A stretch of 47,986 bases of DNA, taken from contig KQ959271.1 of assembly GCA_001552775.1 (NCBI GenBank), positions 1 through 47,986 of the forward strand. The letters are read 5' to 3'. The notes beneath the pieces were generated by a model. It was given only the letters and a program-made list of their open reading frames with translations, had not been told where the DNA came from and searched no databases. The translations under genes were made by a program, and so were the position numbers. This DNA comes from Bacteroidales bacterium KA00251 (GTDB lineage: Bacteria; Bacteroidota; Bacteroidia; Bacteroidales; Porphyromonadaceae). This document shows, piece after piece, positions 25,994 through 35,470 of the stretch. The stretch's first letter is position 1. Each line of letters opens with the position of its first letter.

Positions 25994-27310
25994 ATGAACT
26001 ACGAAGAGACTATCCAATTTCTGTACCAAGCCACACCTGCCTTTGAACAAAAAGGGGGGTGTGCCTACAAACCAGGATTGGAAAGAATGTATGGGATGAG
26101 CGAAGCTGTGGGCAATCCCCACACCCAATTTCGCTCTATTCATGTGGCTGGAACCAATGGCAAAGGCTCTGTAAGCTCTACACTTGCCAGTATCTTTATG
26201 GAGACTGGACTAAAAGTTGGGCTATTTACTTCGCCTCACCTCGTGAGTTTTCGCGAGCGTATTCGTGTCATTGGTAAACCGATAGAAAAGTCTTATGTGA
26301 CAGAGTTTGTTCAAAAAGCATTGCCTCTGATTACTCATTGGAAGCCCTCCTTTTTTGAACTAACTACTCTACTTGCTTTTGATTACTTTGCCCACCAATC
26401 CGTAGACCTTGCCATTGTGGAGGTAGGAATGGGTGGTAGACTTGATAGTACCAATATTCTCCATCCTATACTCTCAGTCATTACGAATGTAAGCTTAGAC
26501 CACACCCAATTCCTAGGAAATACACTTCCTGAAATTGCGGCTGAAAAAGCAGGGATAATCAAAACGAATACCCCTATCGTATTGGGAGAAAAGGTAGCAG
26601 TGGAGGTATTTCAACATAAAGCAGAGGAGGAAAAGGCTCCATTCTATACGGCCTTCAATCGTCCTTACTCTCTCCATCTCAACCAGAATGGCGAGTGGCA
26701 AGCTTCCCAAAGCCCTTTTGGTGCTATTCAAGTAAAACTTCATGGAGAGCCTCAGAAGTTTAACACTTGTACTCTACTGACCGCCCTTGAAGTAATAAGA
26801 GAAAGAAATCTCCTCTCCTTTACAGATGAGGAGGTGCAACGCGGTTTTTTGAAGGTAGAAGCCAATAGCCATCTTCTTGGACGGTGGCAAAAAGTGGCTC
26901 TCTCCCCCACTATTGTATTGGATACAGGACACAACTTGGAGGGGATTCGGCTCAATGCTCTACAACTTCAAAAAGAGACTTATAACCAACTGCACATCGT
27001 CTTTGGAATGGTGGCAGACAAAGCGTGGAAAGAGGTCTTACAGCTCCTTCCACGAGAAGCCCACTACTACTTTGCTACTCCAGAGTCGGAAAGAGGTCTT
27101 CCTGCTACCGAAATGCTTGAAGAGTCTAAAAAAATAGGAATGCAAGGTAAAGCTTTCCCTTCTATAATGGAGGCCTATCACCAAGCTTGCCAAGAGGCGA
27201 GTGCTCAAGATCTTATCTATGTAGGCGGAAGTAACTACATTGTAGCACATGTACTGCGAGAAGCCTTCCCCTCGAGAGTTGAAACTTCATTACTTTCTGA
27301 AAAACAATAA
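25994..27310 (+). CDS. folC: Dihydrofolate/folylpolyglutamate synthase
   Basis: This 438-residue ATP-dependent ligase adds glutamate to dihydropteroate and to folates. It has the P-loop HVAGTNGKGSV (residues 50-60), the SPHLVSFRERI block, FELTT..AF, EVGMGGRLDSTN and a DGAHN-equivalent site, here LDTGHNLEG, near residue 315. The replacement of Ala by Gly in that motif is worth noting but tolerated. Length is normal. It sits between purA and the MFS gene with 16-nt gaps on both sides. Confidence 0.95.
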   Translation: MNYEETIQFLYQATPAFEQKGGCAYKPGLERMYGMSEAVGNPHTQFRSIHVAGTNGKGSVSSTLASIFMETGLKVGLFTSPHLVSFRERIRVIGKPIEKSYVTEFVQKALPLITHWKPSFFELTTLLAFDYFAHQSVDLAIVEVGMGGRLDSTNILHPILSVITNVSLDHTQFLGNTLPEIAAEKAGIIKTNTPIVLGEKVAVEVFQHKAEEEKAPFYTAFNRPYSLHLNQNGEWQASQSPFGAIQVKLHGEPQKFNTCTLLTALEVIRERNLLSFTDEEVQRGFLKVEANSHLLGRWQKVALSPTIVLDTGHNLEGIRLNALQLQKETYNQLHIVFGMVADKAWKEVLQLLPREAHYYFATPESERGLPATEMLEESKKIGMQGKAFPSIMEAYHQACQEASAQDLIYVGGSNYIVAHVLREAFPSRVETSLLSEKQ

Positions 27311-27326
27311 TAAAAATAATATTTCT

Positions 27327-28724
27327 ATGACACAAGTTGCTACAAAAACCCTCCGTGACAATGTTGGAGTTCGTTGGTTGGTGTTGATTCTTATCTCGCT
27401 AACTATGTTTTTTGCCTACATGTTTGTAGACGTGCTTTCTCCCTTAAAGACGATGCTTGACGAGCAAGTTCAATGGAGTAGCAAGACCTTTGGTCTCTAC
27501 GCTGGAAGCGAATTTTTTCTCAACGTCTTTGTATTTTTTCTCATTTTTGCAGGAATTATCTTGGACAAAATGGGCGTTCGCTTCACAGCAATCCTATCAG
27601 GGAGCCTAATGGTAATAGGAGCAGGAATTAAAGTCTATGCTCTAAGCAATGCCTTCTTAGGCTCATCGCTTTATACTTGGCTCAATAGCTGGTGGATAGC
27701 TTTCCCGGCAACAGCCAAACTTGCCTCACTTGGCTTTATGATCTTCGGTTGCGGCACAGAGATGGCAGGCGTTACCGTATCAAGAGCTATCGTAAAGTGG
27801 TTCCAAGGAAAAGAAATGGCACTTGCAATGGGGATTGAGATGGGCGTCGCTCGCTTGGGTGTATTTGCTGTTTTCTGGGTGTCTCCTTTCTTAGCAAATC
27901 GTTTCAGTTCGGTACAAACACCTGTATTCTTTGTCTTTTTCCTCCTCTGTGTGGGCTTACTCTTTTACCTCATCTATGGTATCTTTGACAAAAAACTAGA
28001 CCAGCAACAAAAGAATGCAGTCGTAGAAGAGGAAGAACCTTTCCACTTCAAAGACCTTGGAAAAGTTTTCGGTAGTGGTATCTTCTGGGTTGTAGCATTA
28101 CTCTGCGTACTCTACTATTCAGCAATATTCCCCTTCCAGCGTTTTGCTACAGAAATGCTTCAGAGCAAACTCGGCTGGGAACCCGACTTTGCGAGTAAGA
28201 TATTTAGCTTCTTCCCTATAGGAGCAATGGCGATTACCCCCTTCTTGGGTGCTTTTCTAGACCACAAAGGGAAAGGAGCCACCATGCTTATCATGGGTTC
28301 TATCCTTATGATTGTATGCCACACGGTATTTGCAATCTTCCCCTTTGGATTAGTTGGACACAATGTAGCAGCAGTTGTTGCTTTTGTGGCAATCATCTTG
28401 TTGGGTATTTCTTTCTCTTTAGTACCAGCAGCTCTATGGCCATCTATGCCCAAGCTTATTGACAACAAAGTGCTAGGTAGTGCCTACTCCGCCACTTTCT
28501 GGGTACAAAATGTAGGTCTTATGTCAGTGCCTATTATCATTGGTACAGTACTTGATGGCATCCGCAAAAACTTGCCTGCTGATGCGCCCGAAGAATCTGT
28601 ATACACACTGCCTATGCTCATTTTCGCCTCTTTTGGAGTAGCTGCTCTTATTCTTAGTCTCTACCTCAAATCAATTGATAAAAAACGAGGTTACGGACTT
28701 GAACTTCCTAACATCAAAAAGTAA
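27327..28724 (+). CDS. MFS transporter
   Basis: This 465-residue membrane protein starts at 27327 (MTQVATKTLRDN); a longer frame overlaps folC and adds a stretch of asparagines. About twelve hydrophobic segments are visible, with the MFS loop 2-3 motif GIILDKMGVR near residue 95 and a central cytoplasmic stretch rich in Lys, Gln and Glu around 230. The substrate is not evident. Its place between folC and tkt suggests a metabolite or sugar-phosphate-related substrate, but that is only a neighbourhood guess. Confidence 0.88.
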   Translation: MTQVATKTLRDNVGVRWLVLILISLTMFFAYMFVDVLSPLKTMLDEQVQWSSKTFGLYAGSEFFLNVFVFFLIFAGIILDKMGVRFTAILSGSLMVIGAGIKVYALSNAFLGSSLYTWLNSWWIAFPATAKLASLGFMIFGCGTEMAGVTVSRAIVKWFQGKEMALAMGIEMGVARLGVFAVFWVSPFLANRFSSVQTPVFFVFFLLCVGLLFYLIYGIFDKKLDQQQKNAVVEEEEPFHFKDLGKVFGSGIFWVVALLCVLYYSAIFPFQRFATEMLQSKLGWEPDFASKIFSFFPIGAMAITPFLGAFLDHKGKGATMLIMGSILMIVCHTVFAIFPFGLVGHNVAAVVAFVAIILLGISFSLVPAALWPSMPKLIDNKVLGSAYSATFWVQNVGLMSVPIIIGTVLDGIRKNLPADAPEESVYTLPMLIFASFGVAALILSLYLKSIDKKRGYGLELPNIKK

Positions 28725-28765
28725 AATCACAGAATACAGACTTTCCCTCTAAAAGGGAGTAGACT

Positions 28766-30817
28766 ATGACTTTCACTCGTTTCGATGAAGCATCGTTGCT
28801 TCGTACTGCCAATAATATAAGAGCCCTCTCCATCGCTATGGTGGAGAAGGCTAAAAGTGGACACCCAGGAGGGGCTATGGGAGGAGCAGACTTTGTAAGT
28901 GTGCTCTTTGCAGAGTATCTCCGATATGATCCCAAGCAACCAGACCGCTACGCAAGAGATCGGTTTTTCCTTGACCCTGGGCACATGTCGCCAATGCTCT
29001 ATGCACAGCTTATGCTCAGCGGTTTCTTCACGGTTGAGGAATTGCAAAACTTTCGCCAATGGGGAAGTCCAACACCAGGACACCCCGAACGTGACCTACA
29101 AAGGGGAATAGAAAATACTAGTGGTCCCTTAGGGCAAGGTCACACCTTTGCTGTAGGTGCAGCCATTGCCGCAAAGTTACTTGCAAACCGCTTTGGAAAT
29201 AAGGTGATGCCACAACGTATTTATGCTTTCATCTCGGATGGTGGTGTACAAGAGGAAATCTCGCAAGGTGCTGGACGCATAGCTGGACACTTAGGTCTAG
29301 ACAACCTCGTAATGTTTTACGATGCCAATGATATTCAGCTCTCCACAAAAGTGGATGAGGTGACCCACGAAGATGTAAAAGCAAAATACGAAGCTTGGGG
29401 ATGGCACGTCATTACCATCAATGGCAATAACATTGATGCCATAAGGAATGCCCTTGACGAAGCTCTTGCCACGAAAAACATGCCAACCCTCATTATTGGT
29501 CGCACCAGAATGGCCTATAAGGCTCTTGATGCAGAGGGGAATAAAATCACCAATCGTGTGGCGACACATGGACAGCCCCTCAGCAAGGCAGGGGTATCCC
29601 TTGAGAAAACATTTGAGAACCTAGGATTCTGTGCAGAAGATCCTTTCTTTGTTTCAGAAGAAGCTCTAGAGATAAGAAAAAAACGCCATGAAGAACTTGC
29701 CTCCTATTGGCAAGCCTATGACAAGGAGTTTAGCACTTGGCAAGCAAGCCATCCACAAGATGCAGAAGAACTCTCTAATTGGTTTACAGGCAAACTTCCC
29801 CATATAGACTGGCAAAGTATTGAGCAAAAAGCCAACCAAGCTACACGTGCAGCATCCGCAACTGTGCTTACGTCTCTTGCAAAGCTGGTACCCAATATGG
29901 TAGTGGCAAGTGCCGACCTCTGCAACAGTGACAAAACAGATGGGTTCCTCAAAGGAGGCGCAAAAGTGATCTCTCGTGAAGACTTTTCAGGACGCTTCTT
30001 GCAAGCGGGTGTATCTGAGCTTACAATGAGTGCTCTCTGCGTAGGCATGATGCTTCATGGTGGTATAATAGCCGCTTGTGGCACCTTCTTTGTCTTCTCA
30101 GATTACCAAAAGCCTGTAGTACGTCTTGCCGCACTTATGGAGATCCCAGTAAAGTTTATTTGGTCTCACGATGCTTTCAGAGTAGGAGAAGATGGACCTA
30201 CTCATGAGCCCGTAGAACAAGAGGCCCAAATAAGATTGATGGAAAAACTCCACAATCACTCGGGTAAACCTTCACTCTTGGTACTCCGTCCAGCTGATGT
30301 ACACGAAACTACTATAGCGTGGAAAATGGCGATGGAAAATAGAAGCACTCCAACTGCTCTTATCCTCTCTCGTCAAAATATTGAAGATCTTCCCACACCA
30401 GAGAAACTCTCTCCTTATGAAAGAGCTCTACAGGCTGAAAGAGGAGGATATGTCGTAAGTGATAGCAATAACAAGCCTGAGATAATACTGATAGCCACAG
30501 GTAGTGAAGTCTCCACATTAGAGGCTTCTGCTAAGATTCTTCGTCAAGAGGGACACGCTATAAGAGTGGTGTCTGTGCCCTCAGAAGAAGTATTCTTCAA
30601 TCAAAGTGAAGCCTACCAAAAGGAAGTTCTTCCAGAAGGTATCAAACGCTTTGGACTAACTGCAGGATTGCCTATAAACCTTATCCGTCTTGTACCTAAT
30701 GAGAAGTGGATACATGGATTAAACTCCTTTGGATACTCCGCTCCTTATACAATTTTAGATGAAAAGTTAGGGTTTACACCGACCTCTGTAGCTGAGAAGA
30801 TACGACAACTATTGTAA
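28766..30817 (+). CDS. tkt: Transketolase
   Basis: This 683-residue thiamine-diphosphate enzyme exchanges two-carbon units between pentose-phosphate sugars. The N-terminal half has SGHPGGAMGGADF near residue 30, GPLGQGHTFAVGAA near 120 and the TPP-binding GGVQEEIS..AGRIAGHLGLDNLVMFYDAND region (about 155-187). The second half has the pyrimidine-binding Glu region (GVSELTMSALCVGMMLHGG), SHDAFRVGEDGPTHEPVEQ and the C-terminal domain. Last gene of the fur operon, followed by a strong terminator. Confidence 0.97.
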   Translation: MTFTRFDEASLLRTANNIRALSIAMVEKAKSGHPGGAMGGADFVSVLFAEYLRYDPKQPDRYARDRFFLDPGHMSPMLYAQLMLSGFFTVEELQNFRQWGSPTPGHPERDLQRGIENTSGPLGQGHTFAVGAAIAAKLLANRFGNKVMPQRIYAFISDGGVQEEISQGAGRIAGHLGLDNLVMFYDANDIQLSTKVDEVTHEDVKAKYEAWGWHVITINGNNIDAIRNALDEALATKNMPTLIIGRTRMAYKALDAEGNKITNRVATHGQPLSKAGVSLEKTFENLGFCAEDPFFVSEEALEIRKKRHEELASYWQAYDKEFSTWQASHPQDAEELSNWFTGKLPHIDWQSIEQKANQATRAASATVLTSLAKLVPNMVVASADLCNSDKTDGFLKGGAKVISREDFSGRFLQAGVSELTMSALCVGMMLHGGIIAACGTFFVFSDYQKPVVRLAALMEIPVKFIWSHDAFRVGEDGPTHEPVEQEAQIRLMEKLHNHSGKPSLLVLRPADVHETTIAWKMAMENRSTPTALILSRQNIEDLPTPEKLSPYERALQAERGGYVVSDSNNKPEIILIATGSEVSTLEASAKILRQEGHAIRVVSVPSEEVFFNQSEAYQKEVLPEGIKRFGLTAGLPINLIRLVPNEKWIHGLNSFGYSAPYTILDEKLGFTPTSVAEKIRQLL

Positions 30818-30842
30818 GAGGAACTAGCACTTTATAAAACGA

Positions 30843-30884
30843 AATCAGCCGTCTTTAGGATAAGCTAAAGACGGCTGATTTTTT
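30843..30884 (+). terminator. tkt terminator
   Basis: A perfect 16-bp stem (AATCAGCCGTCTTTAG and its complement) with a 6-nt loop is followed by TTTTTT. It ends the fur-purA-folC-MFS-tkt transcript. Confidence 0.95.
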
Positions 30885-31029
30885 AGACGTAATGAAAAGG
30901 CGAAACGATGTAGCAAGACATCATTACTTTCTTTCAAAAAAAAAGATCTCCTATAAGAGACCCTCAAAAAGTAGCTTTGGAATATAAGTAGTACTTACCA
31001 AGAAATAGTTAAGTAGCTTTAGGGAAAAG

Positions 31030-31100
31030 TTGTTCCGCAAGGATTCGAACCTTGACAAACAGGACCAGAATCTGTTGTGCTACCATTACACCACGGAACA
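31030..31100 (-). tRNA. tRNA-Gln (anticodon CTG)
   Basis: Read on the minus strand, TGTTCCG pairs with CGGAACA as a 7-bp acceptor stem, with discriminator A and no encoded CCA. The D-arm is GTGTAATGGTAGCAC and the T-arm is CAAGG-TTCGAAT-CCTTG. The anticodon loop TTCTGGT carries CTG (31066-31068 on the plus strand as CAG), reading CAG glutamine codons. Positions 31 and 39 would be an A-C mismatch at the foot of the anticodon stem. A good promoter precedes it. Confidence 0.95.
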
Positions 31101-31149
31101 ATTCGCATTGTAGGATTGAAATTCACACATCCCCCCCTTACAACGCTTG

Positions 31150-31157
31150 CAAAGGTA
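31150..31157 (-). promoter_or_regulatory. tRNA-Gln promoter (-7 box with spaced -33 TTG)
   Basis: The minus strand reads TACCTTTG, with a TTGG 19 nt upstream as the -33 element. The box lies 50 bp before the tRNA 5' end. Confidence 0.75.
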
Positions 31158-31524
31158 CAAAAAAATCTCTTTCCAACCAACATCAAGTTTATAAAACAGC
31201 TTGGATGCACTTATCCAGACACAATGTTGCTTCCTCTGTCTTCCTGCTATCCATAAAACAATAGATTGTATGCATTTCTCAAGATATCCCTCCAATAAAG
31301 ATTATAAAGGAATATTCTCCATTGAGATAGTTATTCACTTGATGCAGATCCTATAAGCAGAGCACTTCTCTTTACATGCACTATAAAAAGTTGGCATAGT
31401 GCCACCTGTTTGTACATGTGTATAGTCCGTCCAACATGATGTCTTGCAGTATATTCACAATACAAATTCTGCCCCTATATGGTTTTTATTGAAATAAGAG
31501 AGAGACTCTCTGCAAGATAAAAAA

Positions 31525-31564
31525 TTTGCTTCCTAGGAAACTAATCCATTTCCCAGGAAGCAAA
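31525..31564 (-). terminator. Terminator of the ser operon
   Basis: TTTGCTTCCTAGGAAA pairs with TTCCCAGGAAGCAAA around an 8-nt loop. On the minus strand it is followed by TTTTTTA. It lies about 57 bp after the DUF1015 stop. Confidence 0.85.
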
Positions 31565-31620
31565 AGAATTGGTGTCTCCACGAAAGGAGGAGACTTGATT
31601 TGAAAATATATTTCTAACGC

Positions 31621-32871
31621 CTAATCTTCAAGTTTATGGATAACAAGTCCAGAACGAAGTTTAGGTTCAAACCATGTAGTCTTTGGAGGCATGATATTGC
31701 CTGTATCAGCGATATTCATTAATTGATCCATAGTCACAGGGTATAGAGCAAGAGCAACAGCCATTTCACCGCTATCTACTCGCCTCTTCAATTCACCAAG
31801 ACCACGGATTCCGCCTACAAAGTCAATCCTCTTATCACTTCTCAAATCCTTAATTCCAAGGATTTCATCAAGGATGTGATTGGAAGAGATGGTCACATCA
31901 AGTACTCCGATGGGATCATTGTCATCGAAAGTCCCTTTTTTAGCAGTAAGACTATACCACTCTCCATCAAGATAGAGGGAGAAGTTATGCAGTTTTGCAG
32001 GCGTATAAATCTCTTTGCCCTTTTTCTCTACATCAAAGTGCTGACTTATCTTATCAAGGAACTGTTCCTTTGTAAGACCATTGAGATCTTTTACTACTCG
32101 GTTGTAATCAATAATTGTAAGTTGACCAGCAGGGAAGCAAACAGCCATGAAGTAATTGTACTCTTCATCGCCACGGTGATTGGGATTGTTTTTAGCCTTT
32201 TCCGCACCAACAAGAGCTGCAGCAGCACTTCTGTGGTGTCCATCAGCGATGTACATTGAGTCAAATCCTTTGAATATCTCTGTAATACGCTGGATATCTT
32301 GCTCATTGTCAATAATCCAAAACTTATGTCCGAAACCATCTATAGGAGCAACAAAGTCGTATACAGGCTTATTGTCTGTATACTTAGCGATGATGCGGTT
32401 AAGTTCATCATTATCTTTATAAGCAAAGAATACAGGCTCAATATTGGCATTGTTTACCCTTACATGCTTCATACGGTCTTCTTCTTTGTCGCGACGCGTA
32501 AGTTCGTGCTTTTTGATACGACCTTCGATATAGTCTGGGACATAAGCACACACGACAAGACCATATTGTACTTTGCCATTCATCTCTTGTGCATAGACGT
32601 AATAGCAGTCCTTAGAGTCTTGTACAAGCCATCCTTTATCTTGGAAAAGCTGGAAATTTTCTGCAGCCTTATCGTATACACGAGAGTCATGCTCATCCGT
32701 TCCTTCAGGAAAGTCTATTTCAGGTCTAATGATACGGTACAAAGACTTCTCGTTGCCTTTAGCTTCTTTACGAGCCTCTTCACTCGAGAGGACGTCATAG
32801 GGGCGACTTGAAACCTCTTCCACCAACTTGTGAGGAGGTCTTACCCCCTTAAATGGTTTAATGGTAATCAT
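31621..32871 (-). CDS. DUF1015 family protein in the serine biosynthesis cluster
   Basis: This 416-residue soluble protein belongs to DUF1015. It starts ITIKPFKGVRPPHKLVEEVSS.PYDVLSSEEA, as these proteins do, then has KHELTRRDKEEDR (121-133) and ADGHHRSAAA (209-218). The DGHHR motif (210-214) also marks ParB/sulfiredoxin-fold serine kinases (SerK, SbnI), which phosphorylate free serine, and its position after serC and serA points to serine metabolism. That link is inference: I recall no demonstrated activity for DUF1015. No serB phosphatase gene lies in the cluster. It follows serA by 129 bp with a possible hairpin (32902-32948) between, so transcription may be partly separate. Confidence 0.85.
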   Translation of the reverse strand: MITIKPFKGVRPPHKLVEEVSSRPYDVLSSEEARKEAKGNEKSLYRIIRPEIDFPEGTDEHDSRVYDKAAENFQLFQDKGWLVQDSKDCYYVYAQEMNGKVQYGLVVCAYVPDYIEGRIKKHELTRRDKEEDRMKHVRVNNANIEPVFFAYKDNDELNRIIAKYTDNKPVYDFVAPIDGFGHKFWIIDNEQDIQRITEIFKGFDSMYIADGHHRSAAAALVGAEKAKNNPNHRGDEEYNYFMAVCFPAGQLTIIDYNRVVKDLNGLTKEQFLDKISQHFDVEKKGKEIYTPAKLHNFSLYLDGEWYSLTAKKGTFDDNDPIGVLDVTISSNHILDEILGIKDLRSDKRIDFVGGIRGLGELKRRVDSGEMAVALALYPVTMDQLMNIADTGNIMPPKTTWFEPKLRSGLVIHKLED

Positions 32872-33000
32872 ACTATAATTGGTAAGATTAAATTATGAAA
32901 AGGACAGGAAACTCTTCTTGGTATTTTCACAAGCAAAACTTCCTGTCCATGATAAAGTCAAAATATATGTTTTGAATTCTTAGCTATAAACTTTCAAGGA

Positions 33001-33921
33001 TTAGTTTACGCGGAACGTTTCATCACCTTTCTGCAGGAAACCTACAATCTGATGTGCAGCAGCATAGCCTGCATTAGCATTTGCTTCACCTGTCTGTGCT
33101 CCCATCTTCTTAGGAGTAGCATAGTAACGATCTCCGGCTACTTCTTTGAGTGCGTCACTATTGTCGGCTGCAATGTCTGTAAGATAGCTAATATCTTCAC
33201 GTTCCTTGAGAGCTTTAAGCAGACCTTCTTCGTCAATAATTTCTTTACGGGCAGTGTTTACTACCATCGCACCCTTAGGCATTGACAGTAAAAGTTCGTA
33301 GCCGATTGATTTTTTTGTTTGATCGTTTGCTGGTGTATGGAGAGAGATTATATCGCAGTGGGCAAATATATCTTTCTGAGAAGCGTATGTAAGATGAAGT
33401 TCTTTTTCTTCCTTCTCATCAAGTCTATGACGCTTGTTATAGCAAACTTCCATTCCAAATCCATTGGCTATACGAGCAAGGTTACGACCAATATTACCAT
33501 AGGCGATGATTCCTAGCTTCTTATCTTTAAGTTCCTTTCCAGATTTACCATTGAAATGGTTTCTTGAAGCAAAGATCATCATCCCTGCTGCCAACTCTGC
33601 TACAGCATTTGAGTTTTGTCCTGGGGTATTCATCACGCATACTCCATGCTTTGTGGCTTCAGCGAGGTCAACATTATCATATCCTGCACCCGCACGCACA
33701 ACTATCTTGAGATTCTTGGCTGCATCAAACACCTCTTTGTCAATTTTGTCACTTCTGATGATGATCCCATCAACATCAGCAACAGCATCCAAGAGTTGCT
33801 TCTTTTCTGTATACTTTTCAAGAAGCTTTGTTTCAATTCCAGCATCGGAGAATATTTTCTTAATACCTTCTACGGCAGCTGCTGCAAAAGGTTTTTCAGT
33901 AGCAATAAGTATTTTAGCCAT
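33001..33921 (-). CDS. serA: D-3-phosphoglycerate dehydrogenase, short lysine type
   Basis: This 306-residue NAD-dependent enzyme oxidises 3-phosphoglycerate to 3-phosphohydroxypyruvate, the first step of serine synthesis. It is the short type without ACT or ASB regulatory domains, so it lacks the usual site for serine feedback. The Rossmann motif is near GIIAYGNIGRNLARIANGFG (about 145-164). Where most family members have TPHIGA, it has TPKKMGAQT: Lys271 replaces the catalytic His, as in the known type IIIK dehydrogenases. It lies 133 bp after serC. Confidence 0.93.
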   Translation of the reverse strand: MAKILIATEKPFAAAAVEGIKKIFSDAGIETKLLEKYTEKKQLLDAVADVDGIIIRSDKIDKEVFDAAKNLKIVVRAGAGYDNVDLAEATKHGVCVMNTPGQNSNAVAELAAGMMIFASRNHFNGKSGKELKDKKLGIIAYGNIGRNLARIANGFGMEVCYNKRHRLDEKEEKELHLTYASQKDIFAHCDIISLHTPANDQTKKSIGYELLLSMPKGAMVVNTARKEIIDEEGLLKALKEREDISYLTDIAADNSDALKEVAGDRYYATPKKMGAQTGEANANAGYAAAHQIVGFLQKGDETFRVN

Positions 33922-34054
33922 AACTTAAAGTAGATAGAAGTTTTTTTGACACCTTCCCTTTACACTCCTATAGAAGAGTATAAAGAGAAGGCAAAGTATG
34001 ATTGTATTTTTCTTAAAGTATCTTTAAGAAAGTGTGAATTTTGCAAGCAACAAA

Positions 34055-35137
34055 TTAGTGCTTAGCTTCAAAGTCTTTCATAGCTTCTACAAGAGCCTTT
34101 ACAGAGTCAATCTCCATAGCGTTGTAGAGACTTGCACGGAAACCACCTACAGAACGGTGTCCCTTAATACCTACCATGCCACGTTCTGTAGCAAACTTGA
34201 AGAACTCATCTTGTAGGTCTTGATACTCATCGTTCATCACAAAGCAAACGTTCATGCGTGAACGATCTTCTGCAGCAACAGTACCCTTGAAGAGTTTATT
34301 GCGATCAATTTCATCATAGAGAACCTGTGCTTTTTCAGCATTTCTCTTGTCAAGAGCCTTTATACCGCCAATCTCTTTGTACCATTTAAGTGTCTGAAGA
34401 AGTACAAAGATGGGGAATACAGGAGGAGTATTGAACATAGATCCCTTCTTGATGTGCGTATTGTAGTCAAGCATTGTAGGAATAGAACGCTCAAACTTAC
34501 CTAAAGCATCTTTGCGAACTATCGCAAATGTAACCCCAGCAGGTGCAAGATTCTTCTGAGCACCACCATAGATGAGGTCGTATTTGCTTACGTCTACAGG
34601 ACGGCTCATAATGTCGCTTGACATATCGCACACGAGACGTGCTTTGCAATCAAGATCTTTATGGTATTCTGTACCGTAGATAGTGTTGTTGCTAGTATAG
34701 TGTAGGTAGTCTATACCTTCAGGCACTTGGAAGTTTTTGGGGATGTATGTAAAGTTTTTATCTTCACTTGATGCAATTACTTCAATAGAAGTACCAAACA
34801 TTTTGTTTACATACTCAGCCTGTTCAATAGCCTTGGTAGACCACGTACCAGTATTAATATAAGCAGCCTTCTTGCCAAGGAGGTTCAAAGGAGCCATAAA
34901 GAACTGAAGGCTTGCACCGCCTCCTACGAAGATTACTTCATAGCCTTCGGGTACGTCAAGTAGCTCTTTAAAGAGGGCTACAGCTTCGTCCATTACTGCT
35001 TGAAATTCTTTTCCACGGTGCGATACTTCCAATACAGAAAGTCCTGTATTTGCAAAGTCGAGTACACCCTTCGCTGCATTTTCAATTACGCCTCTATTAA
35101 GGATAGAGGGACCCGCATAGAAATTGTGCTTTTTCAT
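34055..35137 (-). CDS. serC: Phosphoserine aminotransferase
   Basis: This 360-residue PLP enzyme transfers the amino group of glutamate to 3-phosphohydroxypyruvate, giving phosphoserine. The PLP lysine is Lys195 in [22 protein letters not shown] at the start, [21 protein letters not shown] and NTGTWS (95-100) are all standard SerC. Length is normal. First gene of the leftward serC-serA-DUF1015 cluster, with its own promoter about 150 bp upstream. Confidence 0.97.
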   Translation of the reverse strand: MKKHNFYAGPSILNRGVIENAAKGVLDFANTGLSVLEVSHRGKEFQAVMDEAVALFKELLDVPEGYEVIFVGGGASLQFFMAPLNLLGKKAAYINTGTWSTKAIEQAEYVNKMFGTSIEVIASSEDKNFTYIPKNFQVPEGIDYLHYTSNNTIYGTEYHKDLDCKARLVCDMSSDIMSRPVDVSKYDLIYGGAQKNLAPAGVTFAIVRKDALGKFERSIPTMLDYNTHIKKGSMFNTPPVFPIFVLLQTLKWYKEIGGIKALDKRNAEKAQVLYDEIDRNKLFKGTVAAEDRSRMNVCFVMNDEYQDLQDEFFKFATERGMVGIKGHRSVGGFRASLYNAMEIDSVKALVEAMKDFEAKH

Positions 35138-35283
35138 GTTCAGATATCTGTTTCTAATCTTTAGTTAGTTTTTAACTTAAAAAATGATCAAGGGTGAGAC
35201 AAAGAAACCCTAAAAAGCTAAGGACTCCACTCCCCCATAAAGCTAGGAACAATCACCTATACGGCAATCTCCACTAAGCACCA

Positions 35284-35315
35284 CAAAGATAACCATTATT
35301 CTCTTATAAACCAAA
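35284..35315 (-). promoter_or_regulatory. serC promoter (-33 TTTG, -7 TATCTTTG)
   Basis: On the minus strand TTTG (35312-35315) is separated by 20 nt from TATCTTTG (35284-35291), the standard Bacteroidetes arrangement. The leader is about 140 nt. Confidence 0.8.
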
Positions 35316-35470
35316 ATGTTTGTACGACCTATCACTCTCCAATACATTTGTCTTCCCCCCCCTAAGTATAGTGAGGGACGAACGCAAATTCATAAGTCTT
35401 ACAAAGAAGGAATCTACTTAGCGACCATGTACCTTTCATCTTGTTCACAAAAAAGCATCAATAAAGAAAA

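Larger units (their letters stand above)
31101..31620. other. Non-coding region between tRNA-Gln and the DUF1015 gene
   Basis: This 520-bp interval carries the tRNA promoter, a 7-bp inverted repeat GCACTAT...ATAGTGC (31378-31402) nested between ACATG and CATGT, and the DUF1015 terminator. I see no convincing open frame. A small structured RNA near 31370-31430 is possible but unsupported. Confidence 0.4.
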
